Assembly (NCBI GenBank): GCA_001799715.1
Contig: MGTZ01000023.1
Span: 10,610-57,397 of the forward strand
Direction: 5' to 3'
DNA from: Elusimicrobia bacterium GWB2_63_16
GTDB lineage: Bacteria > Elusimicrobiota > Elusimicrobia > Elusimicrobiales > UBA9959
Length of the DNA stretch: 46,788 nucleotides
Shown here: one piece after another, positions 24,628 to 31,373 of the stretch
How positions within the stretch are numbered: the stretch's first letter is position 1
Layout: every line of letters begins with the position of its first letter
The notes under the pieces: model-generated
What the model was told of the DNA's origin: nothing
The model's database searches: none
Seen by the model: only the letters and a program-made list of their open reading frames with translations
Made by a program: the position numbers and the translations under genes

Positions 24628-25322
24628 AAGTTTTAGACTCTGACAAGGATAAAATCATTTTGGAAGTGGCAGATATCTCCGAAATTACAGAAGCCGAAAA
24701 AAATTCTTTTAACTGGCCAGCGTCGGTGCCTAAGCTTGTGGTAAAGCTTGGTGGGGGAGAAAGAGATGAGGAAAAAATCATTGGCGCGAGGGTGTTTGAA
24801 AACTGCAAGATCAGAATAATTTATGGCGCCCCGAAGGATGGGATAGGGCTGTCGGGCGGCGTTAATGATTTTCCCGAATTGACCGTTTCAAAGATAGCCG
24901 ATAAGACAGAGCTCGTGGAGTTCTATCTCAAAACCCAGAAGAAGCATTTCAATGATGTATGGGCGGCAGAGACTTCGGGGGCGCCTCAACTCTCGCCTGC
25001 CGTCCTGGCAGAAAAACTTTCGGTGGAGAACGCGATATGTCTGGAGATAAAAGGGGTTAGGGTGGGTTTTGTCGCCCTGGTGGATTGGGTGAACTGGTTT
25101 GGAGTTCCTTCCAGTTTGGTCTCGTGGATATGGATAGACGGAGAACTCCGGCCGGAAGTCAGGAAAGCGGTCCATCAGAAGATAATTCGGTGGTTAAGGG
25201 AGAGGACCGCGGAGAAGCTCTCCTGCGTTGTTGATGTCTTTAATGTTCGTTCGCGTAGATTTTTTAAAAAAATAGGATTTATTCCTGAATGTCTGATCGT
25301 GAGCAGAAAACAACTTCATTAA
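24624..25322 (+). CDS. GNAT-like acetyltransferase fold protein
   Basis: A 232-aa protein whose C-terminal half resembles the GNAT N-acetyltransferase fold: a strand-helix pattern ending VDVFNVRSRRFFKKIGFIPECLIV, close to the usual N-x-x-S/A-x-x-x-Y-x-K-x-GF end of that fold. The first half (residues 1-100) is not recognised and could be a substrate-binding domain. The ATG overlaps the stop of the radical SAM gene (ATGA), and GGGGAG lies upstream, so translation is coupled. A role in acylating the product of the preceding peptide or a small molecule is plausible but unproven. The acetyl-CoA loop is not clear by eye. Confidence 0.6.
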   Translation: MKVLDSDKDKIILEVADISEITEAEKNSFNWPASVPKLVVKLGGGERDEEKIIGARVFENCKIRIIYGAPKDGIGLSGGVNDFPELTVSKIADKTELVEFYLKTQKKHFNDVWAAETSGAPQLSPAVLAEKLSVENAICLEIKGVRVGFVALVDWVNWFGVPSSLVSWIWIDGELRPEVRKAVHQKIIRWLRERTAEKLSCVVDVFNVRSRRFFKKIGFIPECLIVSRKQLH

Positions 25323-26701
25323 TAGCGGGTATTCTCAGCCTGTTCCTTTGCGGGTGCGGTTCCCCGGGGGCCGAGTCCGGCAGGTGGGAAGTCCTGCTTA
25401 TGGGCCTGCCGGAAGAAGTTGCCACGGCAAGAGCCTGGGAAACGGTAACTTACTACATATTAAAACAAACGCACGAACCTCTCTTTAGAACTGACGAAGG
25501 AGAGAATTTCCACTCCAGGATACTAAAAAAGTGGGAAAAAGATATTCTGTCAGGCCAGTATCTCTTTTGTCCTGACACGGATAAGGAATTCGATAAGGAT
25601 CACGCTTTCGGCCCGGAGTTCTTTTCGGAGTATATAACCAAGACGACCTCGAAATATGCGCGGAATTTTTCCGTAGAGCGCAGGGGCGGTTGTTTCTCCG
25701 TGTCCTTCCCTTCCCCTCAGAAAGGTTATATCGAGTTCTTATCCAGATATGAGAACGCCCCCTCAATTCGCCAAACCGACAAGGTGGAAATGGGCCTTGG
25801 AGAGTTCTTTGTCGGCAGCATGGGGGGCGGCAAGATAGTTCTGCGCAGGAAAAAGCCGGTGCCCAATGGGTACTCTGAAATTGTCCTGAACGAATATTCT
25901 CCTGCGAAAGCCAAAACTTACGACTACGGGAGAATATCCGATTTTAACAAGATCCCGGTTTTCGATGTCCCGCGGGAAATACTGAGTGGATTTGCGACGT
26001 ACAATAATATCGAGTTAAGGTCTGACGTCCTGATAATAAATCATCCTGATGCGGAAGTGCGGAAGCGGATATACAATTGTCTCGATGCCGACAGGTTCCG
26101 TCGCGCGTTTTTCCCGCAAAAAAACGATTTTTACAATATCAGCAATGTGCTTCCCGTAGGGGTTTCCGGGGCGGTGCCGGGGCTGCCTCTACAAGACTGT
26201 TCCGCGCTGCCAAAATTCGGCGGTCGGTCGCGCGATCTCGTACTCTTTAACCATCGGAGCGGCAATATTGAACAGCTTGCGGCCGTTGCGGAGGAGTTCT
26301 GGTCGCGCACGGGGTTGAAGATAAACGTAGTAAGTCGGACGCCTAAAGAATTAAGTCCTTTCCTTCACAAATACCCGCGGCCTTACAATATGGTCGTAAT
26401 AAGTCTTGATACCGTAACGCCGGCGTATGAAAGCTTTTTTGGATTTATCGTTCGCCCTGACGGTTATTTCAACCAGCAGGATCCTGTGTTAAAGAAGATC
26501 TTTGACGAGATTTCCAGGGATACCGATCCCGGTAAAAGAGCCTTGCTTGTCGATAAGTTTTTGGGGGAATTGCATAAGCGCTATCTTATCCTGCCGCTTT
26601 ATCAGAACGTTAAAGAGTTATATTATCCCAGACGTATCAAAAATTTCATAGTGGGCCGGGAATTTATGACCTATCCGGAAGTGGCGGATTTCAGATGGTA
26701 A
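25289..26701 (+). CDS. Lipoprotein, oligopeptide-binding (SBP_bac_5-like)
   Basis: A 470-aa exported lipoprotein with lipobox SLFLCGCG near residue 20. The start of the mature part (VTYYILKQTHEPLFRTDEGENFHSRILKKW, read in two parts) and the C-terminal PDGYFNQQDPVLKKIFDEI with ILPLYQNVKELYYPRRIKNF follow the layout of periplasmic oligopeptide/dipeptide-binding proteins of ABC importers. No permease or ATPase genes are adjacent, so it may deliver a ligand to the kinase encoded next rather than to a transporter. The gene overlaps its upstream neighbour by 34 bases and the kinase gene by 7, so the whole series is translationally coupled. Confidence 0.75.
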   Translation: MSDREQKTTSLIAGILSLFLCGCGSPGAESGRWEVLLMGLPEEVATARAWETVTYYILKQTHEPLFRTDEGENFHSRILKKWEKDILSGQYLFCPDTDKEFDKDHAFGPEFFSEYITKTTSKYARNFSVERRGGCFSVSFPSPQKGYIEFLSRYENAPSIRQTDKVEMGLGEFFVGSMGGGKIVLRRKKPVPNGYSEIVLNEYSPAKAKTYDYGRISDFNKIPVFDVPREILSGFATYNNIELRSDVLIINHPDAEVRKRIYNCLDADRFRRAFFPQKNDFYNISNVLPVGVSGAVPGLPLQDCSALPKFGGRSRDLVLFNHRSGNIEQLAAVAEEFWSRTGLKINVVSRTPKELSPFLHKYPRPYNMVVISLDTVTPAYESFFGFIVRPDGYFNQQDPVLKKIFDEISRDTDPGKRALLVDKFLGELHKRYLILPLYQNVKELYYPRRIKNFIVGREFMTYPEVADFRW

Positions 26702-28371
26702 AACTTTTTACGCGCATCCTTGTTTACAACTGGCGGCATTACTCGGCGGCGGTGCTGGTGTTCGTCGCTTTCTGGCAGGGCTACTCGGTGTTCTCGACGC
26801 TGCGGGTGGCGGACGACAAGCTGCTGACGGCCATGCGGCAGAATGCGGCCTATTTCGAAAAGGCGTTCCTGGCGGGGGACGTCTTCGAAACGCAGCGCAT
26901 CATGTGGCGCGTCAAGAACGACAATATCAAGCGCATAACCTTCCACCCGGTTGTGTTCGAGGGCAGCCGCTGGATATTCAAAGAGGCGGTAGTAGGCAAC
27001 CTTTACGACAGGCCGCGGGCGCAGCTCAACCGGAGCGTCCCCTTCGTTTCAAACGGCGCGGAACTGGGGCGCCTGGAGTATGTAATAGACCTCGTAGACG
27101 TGAATGCGGCGGTGTTCGCGGAGAACTATGCCCTGTTCGTCACCGTGGTGCTCTTCTTCCTGGGGCTGCTGATCCTCTCGAATATGGGCGCCCTACAGAC
27201 GCTACTGGCCATAGAGCGCTCGGTGAACGAGATAAATTCTATAACCGATTCCGGCCAGGGCGACATTATCCGCGATTCGATCAAGAAGAACATAGCAAGC
27301 CTACCCGCCGGCATCATAGGCACGCCCTTCGCGCAGATGACAACGCGCATGAGCGAAGCCCTGGGCCAGGCCGCCCGGCTGGAGAGCGAACTGGCCGTCA
27401 GCAAGGCCGTCTCCGACATGGCCGCGCAGGTGGCGCACGATATACGCTCACCGCTGGCGGCGCTCGGGGCCGCCGCGAAGGGCCTGGACCTCCCCGACGA
27501 GAAGCGCACCCTTATAGACGGCTCCATCGCCCGCATGCAGGGCATAGCCGACGACCTGCTGCGGCGCTACCGCGCCCCCGCCGCCGCTAAGGCGAAGCCT
27601 GAAACCTGCGCCCTCGCGGGCCTCATAGAGCAGGTGCTGGCCGAGAAGCGCATTCAGCATAAGGACAGGGCCGGCATAAAGATAGAGTTCCGCTCCGACG
27701 CTGATGGAGTTAAGGCCGCGGTTGACCCGAAAGAGCTGCAGCGCATAATTTCCAACTTGGTCAACAACTCGGTCGAGGCTTTCGCCGGCTCCGGCACCGT
27801 GGCGGTGCGCCTCGCGGCCACGGACGGAAAGGTTTTGATAGAAGTGAAGGACGATGGCAAAGGCATACCGGCGGAGATACTCGCCAGGCTGGGCGCTAAG
27901 GGCGAGACGCACGGCAAGGCCGGCGGCACCGGCCTGGGCCTCTACCATGCCAGGACTTCCGCGGAAAGCTGGGGCGGCGGTCTTAAGATCGAGTCCGCGC
28001 CCGGCAAGGGCACTACGGTCGTTATGGAGCTGCCGGCAGCGGCCAAGCCGGCCGCCGGCCTGCGCGCCGTGCTGTTAGACGACGATTTGCTGGTGCACAT
28101 GAACTGGCGCATGGCCGCCAAAGCCGCCGGCGCCGACCTGAAGGCCTTTAAGACCCCAGAAGAATTCGCCGCCGCCGCGGGCGCGCTGCCGCGCGATATC
28201 CCGGTCTATATAGATTCCGAACTTGGCGACGGCGTCAAAGGCGAAGATATCGCCGTGGACTTGCACGAGCGCGGCTTCACCGACCTCACCATGGCCACCG
28301 GCCACGGCGCCGAAAAATTCGCGGCCCTGCCCTGGCTGAAAGTCACCGGCAAAGAGCCCCCCTGGCAATGA
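26695..28371 (+). CDS. Membrane histidine kinase with C-terminal receiver domain
   Basis: A 558-aa sensor kinase. Order: membrane span (about 14-34), extracytoplasmic segment of about 100 residues, second span (YALFVTVVLFFLGLLILS), linker, dimerisation domain with H248 in QVAHDIRSPLAAL, ATPase domain (N-box SNLVNNSVEAF, DDGKGIP, GTGLGLYHA), then a receiver-type domain from about 458 with LLDDD, YIDSELG, ATGH and VTGKEPPW. No output domain is attached. The ATG lies inside the end of the binding-lipoprotein gene. Its C-terminal half closely resembles the kinase at 38.3 kb. Its base composition is GC-rich like the core genes, unlike the AT-richer genes just upstream. Confidence 0.87.
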   Translation: MVKLFTRILVYNWRHYSAAVLVFVAFWQGYSVFSTLRVADDKLLTAMRQNAAYFEKAFLAGDVFETQRIMWRVKNDNIKRITFHPVVFEGSRWIFKEAVVGNLYDRPRAQLNRSVPFVSNGAELGRLEYVIDLVDVNAAVFAENYALFVTVVLFFLGLLILSNMGALQTLLAIERSVNEINSITDSGQGDIIRDSIKKNIASLPAGIIGTPFAQMTTRMSEALGQAARLESELAVSKAVSDMAAQVAHDIRSPLAALGAAAKGLDLPDEKRTLIDGSIARMQGIADDLLRRYRAPAAAKAKPETCALAGLIEQVLAEKRIQHKDRAGIKIEFRSDADGVKAAVDPKELQRIISNLVNNSVEAFAGSGTVAVRLAATDGKVLIEVKDDGKGIPAEILARLGAKGETHGKAGGTGLGLYHARTSAESWGGGLKIESAPGKGTTVVMELPAAAKPAAGLRAVLLDDDLLVHMNWRMAAKAAGADLKAFKTPEEFAAAAGALPRDIPVYIDSELGDGVKGEDIAVDLHERGFTDLTMATGHGAEKFAALPWLKVTGKEPPWQ

Positions 28372-28422
28372 CCGTGACTCCGACATATTCATAAAGCGGG
28401 CTTACAGCGCACTTTTTTTCCT

Positions 28423-28454
28423 TTTTCATTTGAAATATGCGTTTCAAATGAAAA
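28423..28454. promoter_or_regulatory. Twin palindromic upstream activator sites (copy C)
   Basis: TTTTCATTTGAAA and its exact reverse complement TTTCAAATGAAAA are separated by TATGCG; each arm also contains a TTTCAnnTGAAA palindrome (centres 18 bp apart). It is the same motif as copies A and B. The cognate GG-N10-GC promoter at 28693 is now about 246 bp away because a 172-bp inverted-repeat element lies between. Confidence 0.65.
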
Positions 28455-28492
28455 CATTATCCTTTCACGCCGCAAGCCCGCAAAGCCGCTAC

Positions 28493-28664
28493 CCAGGAGC
28501 CTGTCCGATACAAGCAATTTTGTATGTAATTAACGCTTTTGACCTGCGCTTTTGCGTGCTCAATTCGCAACCTCCGTAGAGAAAGTGCTTGTTGCTCGCT
28601 TCTTCGGTTCGCCGACAAAAGCGAGAGTTTAGCTGTGAAAGCCTTGTGTCGGACAGGCTCCTGG
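28493..28664. mobile_element. 172-bp element with 23-bp terminal inverted repeats (MITE-like)
   Basis: CCAGGAGCCTGTCCGATAC at the left end is matched in reverse at the right end (GTGTCGGACAGGCTCCTGG); the 23-bp arms agree at 21 positions. The interior has no gene and contains further self-complementary pieces (CGCTTTTG and CAAAAGCG). Size and ends fit a miniature inverted-repeat transposable element. No clear target duplication is visible. It separates the palindromic sites at 28.42-28.45 kb from their promoter; with it removed the spacing returns to about 74 bp, close to the two other copies. Confidence 0.6.
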
Positions 28665-28692
28665 TGTTGCGATTCATGTGTTTGCCTGGGCA

Positions 28693-28708
28693 CGGCATAA
28701 GAAATGCT
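28693..28708 (+). promoter_or_regulatory. Sigma-54-type -24/-12 promoter (copy C)
   Basis: CGGCATAAGAAATGCT keeps the GG-N10-GC spacing and is followed by TCTG as in copies A and B. It lies before a broken gene for a secreted Cys-rich protein. Confidence 0.55.
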
Positions 28709-28718
28709 CTGTTTTGGG

Positions 28719-29335
28719 TGGTTGTCATACAATGATTCCACCGGCGGGAGCGTCTCCAAGGATAGCGTCCTATCCCTGCTGTCTGAAGAGGGGACGCCTG
28801 CGGTTGCGCCTTCCGTGGTAATATCTGTACCAGCCCGGCACGAGCTTCCCAATGTAAAAACACTCACAGAAGAAATTCCCGCTGAAAATCGTATTTTATT
28901 CCTTAACAGTCTTGTTTTAAGGAATGGACGCATAGTTTTTGCGGATGCTTCAGTGTTAAGATCTGTCCGTTTTCGAAAAGCGGAAGTCATAAAAGAACTG
29001 TTTACGGGTGCGGATACTGGTAGCACGGATGGAGTTGGAGCCGCTCAACCTTTTAAAATATCAGAGTTCTGCAGGATCTCCCGGCCAATGTGCAGAATGA
29101 TTTCCTGGAAAATATGACGTTTAAAAACGGAGAATTCGTGGCCGCAAAGATAGGAGGCCTGATGGAAGTGGTTGGCTCAGAGCGGATAAAAGGGATTATC
29201 GGCGCTCTCGCGGCCAAAACAGAAAGTTCAAAAACATTATGCGGGAACGGGGTCTGCTATGATGCCGGCTGTTTTTCGCATGGGTGTGAAGAATCCACGA
29301 CCCACTCCGTGTGTACCAGCTCGTGTAATAATTGA
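28719..29335 (+). pseudogene. Broken copy of the Cys-rich secreted protein
   Basis: Translation in one frame gives LTEEIPAENRILFLNSLVL and NGRIVFAD; after a frameshift near 29060 a second frame gives LQDLPANVQNDFLEN, NGEFVAAKIGGL and a Cys-rich end (CGNGVCYDAGCF, CTSSC). These match, in order, the two repeats and the tail of the intact gene at 30303. No start codon with a signal peptide follows the promoter at 28693, so the 5' end is missing too. It is therefore a decayed paralogue, although the second frame from 29090 could still make an 81-aa fragment. Confidence 0.65.
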
Positions 29336-29386
29336 ATCGACTTTGGCGGCCTGGAATATTCAGAAGGTCTTGTGCGGGGAGGAAAA

Positions 29387-30301
29387 ATGAGGAAAATGGT
29401 CATTGTATGCGGTTTGGCGGGTGTGGCGGCGTTCGGGGGCGGATGCGCCTCGCCGGCCGGCCGCAACGCCGACATCTCGCAAGCGCTGGTAAAAGAGGCC
29501 CGGCCCGACCTGGACGTAGTGGCCGCCGCCGCCGCCAGATTCAGGGAAGGAGATTTCTCCGACGCCGCTTTAAAAACACACTCCGACGGCGAGCTGGACC
29601 AGCTCTACGAGGCGCTATACAGGGTGAATTTCTACTACCCGGGCCGGAAAAACAGTATCGTGCTGCAGCGCGGCGTGCTTGAGGAGAGGCTGCGGCGCAA
29701 GCGGCAGACGAACGAAGACGGAGAGCGTATGCACAAAGTCTACATCGGCGCCAGGATGTTCAAAGACGCCGCGGCTATCGGGAAACTCTTCCCTGGGGCC
29801 GAATTCCCCGCCGTCCCTGAGTTGATTGTTTCCGGCGGCGGCGGCGAAAATAAGTGGCGCGTTTATGATATCTCCGATGGCGGCAAAAGGGCGGAACTGC
29901 GGTCTTTGCCGTTAGCCGCCGGGCGAAGGATAATAATGGAGATATTCACCGGCTGCCCCACGGCAGAGAAGGCCCTGGGGGACATCCTGGCTGACCCCGC
30001 CCTGTCCGACGCCTTTAGGAAATACGGCCTTCTGGTGACGGATCGGTTCGACGCCGTAGGGGTGCTTCTTTGGCGGGAACACTTCAAATTTCCCGAGGTA
30101 TACATCGCGCATCGGCGGGACGAATTCCCGGGGGTTAACTTCCGTACTTCGCCTAATTTCTATTTCCTGGATGCCGGGGAGATAAAACATTCCTTCTTCG
30201 GCTGGGCCGACAAAAGCCGGCCCGACTCCGGCGCGGCCAACCTGCTCAAAGGGCTGCGGGCTATCTCCGTCCCGGTGGAGGAGGCCGGTCATGGAGGCTG
30301 A
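29387..30301 (+). CDS. Lipoprotein with thioredoxin-like C-terminal domain
   Basis: A 304-aa exported lipoprotein: N-terminal MRKMVIVCGLAGVAAFGGGCAS has a lipobox ending in Cys22. The C-terminal part from about residue 185 reads like a thioredoxin fold: IIMEIFTGCPTAEKAL with a single cysteine in place of CxxC, then TSPNFYFLDAGEIKHSFFGW, which corresponds to the cis-Pro strand and the following hairpin. A CxxA active site would not form an intramolecular disulfide, so the domain may bind or exchange thiols rather than oxidise. GGGGAGGA lies before the ATG. It overlaps translation signals with the next gene, a Cys-rich exported protein, which may be its partner. Confidence 0.6.
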   Translation: MRKMVIVCGLAGVAAFGGGCASPAGRNADISQALVKEARPDLDVVAAAAARFREGDFSDAALKTHSDGELDQLYEALYRVNFYYPGRKNSIVLQRGVLEERLRRKRQTNEDGERMHKVYIGARMFKDAAAIGKLFPGAEFPAVPELIVSGGGGENKWRVYDISDGGKRAELRSLPLAAGRRIIMEIFTGCPTAEKALGDILADPALSDAFRKYGLLVTDRFDAVGVLLWREHFKFPEVYIAHRRDEFPGVNFRTSPNFYFLDAGEIKHSFFGWADKSRPDSGAANLLKGLRAISVPVEEAGHGG

Positions 30302-30302
30302 T

Positions 30303-31067
30303 ATGCCCATGGTGCGGCGGGCCGGTCTTTTGCCGGCGCTGATCTGCGTAGCGTTCTGCTCCGCTCAGGGCCCGCTCCACGCCGGTCCCGCGGACCGGGC
30401 CGCCGGCACTGGGGAGCCTGCCCGAGAGATCGCCGCGGCCGAGATTAATTCCAGGCTTGAAGGGGCCGCGCATACTGACGGACAAGCAGGCCGGGAAAGG
30501 AGTAAAAAAACACGGTTGCTCGTGATGAAGGAGTTCCTTCGAGAACTCCCGCCGGACGAGAGGGCGAAGGTGCTGGGCAGTTTTGTGCTGGTCAATGGCG
30601 CCGTCGCTTCTTTTTATGTCGGCCCGCTTCGGGCGCGGCTGCGTCCGGAAGCCGTTGCCGGGAAGGTACGGGCTTTGAGCGGGTCATTCCGGGAGAATCT
30701 GCCGGAACGGTCCCGTGAGGCCCGGCGCCATGCGGAACTGTCCGCGCTCCTTGGGGATGTTCCGGAAAAGACCAGGAACGAATTCCTGGACAGCCTGGTG
30801 TTAGAGGACGGCGTTCTGGTCTCCGCTAAAGTCGGCGGCCTGCGCCGCAAAATGGACGACGCCAGGCTGAAGAATATTCTGGATCGGCTCGCGTACGACA
30901 GTCATGAAGTGCCGGGGATAAAAAGCTTTGGCGCCGTCTGCGGGAACGGCTGGTGCACGCACTCAGCTTGCGTCATGCTGCGCGGCACGGTTAAGGAAGA
31001 CGACCGTCCCGCCGCAGCGCCGGCGGACAAGGATACCGTCTGTTACAGCGCCTGCGGGAAGTTTTAG
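30303..31067 (+). CDS. Secreted protein with two LP-x-FL repeats and a Cys-rich tail
   Basis: Not a recognised family. The 254-aa product has a signal peptide (RRAGLLPALICVAFCSAQG), two copies of a repeat of about 40 residues (75-115, FLRELPPDERAKVLGSFVL, and 147-187, LLGDVPEKTRNEFLDSLVL), and a tail with C213, C218, C223, C247 and C251 (CGNGWCTHSAC and CYSAC). A broken paralogue lies at 28719-29335, with the tail cysteines retained. Start chosen at 30303 because GGAGG lies five bases before it; ATG 30291 is possible. It follows the thioredoxin-like lipoprotein gene with one base between stop and start. The end product may be a disulfide-bonded exported protein. Confidence 0.7.
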   Translation: MPMVRRAGLLPALICVAFCSAQGPLHAGPADRAAGTGEPAREIAAAEINSRLEGAAHTDGQAGRERSKKTRLLVMKEFLRELPPDERAKVLGSFVLVNGAVASFYVGPLRARLRPEAVAGKVRALSGSFRENLPERSREARRHAELSALLGDVPEKTRNEFLDSLVLEDGVLVSAKVGGLRRKMDDARLKNILDRLAYDSHEVPGIKSFGAVCGNGWCTHSACVMLRGTVKEDDRPAAAPADKDTVCYSACGKF

Positions 31068-31077
31068 TCCCGCCGCT

Positions 31078-31185
31078 GCCCAGTAATGCCGCTCCGAGGC
31101 CGCGAATAAGGAAAAGGAAGAGGCCAAGAAGCTGAAGGGGTTCGCCCGGGGCGTAACGATAGTGGCCGTAGCCCCGGGCTTTTAA
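31078..31185 (+). pseudogene. Remnant of the 3' end of a 22777-type gene
   Basis: This stretch is about 85% identical to 23140-23240, the last third of the exported protein gene at 22777. After a one-base deletion near the start it reads EAANKEKEEAKKLKGFARGV and then TIVAVAPGF and a stop, whereas the intact gene has TIMTVALIFLIILL. The hydrophobic anchor is lost. There is no 5' part, so it is a duplicated and decayed fragment. Confidence 0.7.
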
Positions 31186-31199
31186 ACGGCCGCGGGAAA

Positions 31200-31208
31200 T
31201 GCTAAACT
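31200..31208 (+). promoter_or_regulatory. Extended -10 promoter of the tRNA
   Basis: TGCTAAACT 26 bases before the tRNA 5' end, with a TTTTAA-like -35 at about 17 bp. Confidence 0.45.
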
Positions 31209-31234
31209 GATTGTTCAGTCACCAGGAGATTTAC

Positions 31235-31308
31235 GGGCCCATAGCTCAGTTGGTTAGAGCAAGCGACTCATAATCGCTGGGTCGTAGGTTCAAGTCCTAC
31301 TGGGCCCA
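31235..31308 (+). tRNA. tRNA with CAT anticodon, probably tRNA-Ile2 (lysidine type)
   Basis: A complete 74-nt cloverleaf: acceptor GGGCCCA/TGGGCCC, D arm GCTC-GAGC, anticodon stem AGCGA/TCGCT with loop CTCATAA (anticodon at 31269-31271), and T arm GTAGG-TTCAAGT-CCTAC. CCA is not encoded. The body around the anticodon (GCGACTCATAATCGCT) matches bacterial tRNA-Ile2, whose C34 is changed to lysidine by TilS, better than elongator tRNA-Met. C4-G69 and C5-G68 agree with TilS recognition. Confidence 0.93.
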
Positions 31309-31323
31309 GTTTTTGCCGCAAAT

Positions 31324-31357
31324 AAAAAGGCCGTCCGGTTTTCCGGGCGGCCTTTTT
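31324..31357. terminator. Bidirectional terminator after the tRNA
   Basis: AAAAAGGCCGTCCGG pairs with CCGGGCGGCCTTTTT (one G-T pair) around TTTT. It serves the tRNA and the minus-strand gene ending at 31374. Confidence 0.92.
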
Positions 31358-31373
31358 ATTGCCTTGGGGCGCC

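Noticed and set aside
28394-28419. Intrinsic terminator after the kinase at 26695
   Set aside because: AAGCG and CGCACTT pair only with a bulge, so although seven T follow, the stem is too weak to call.
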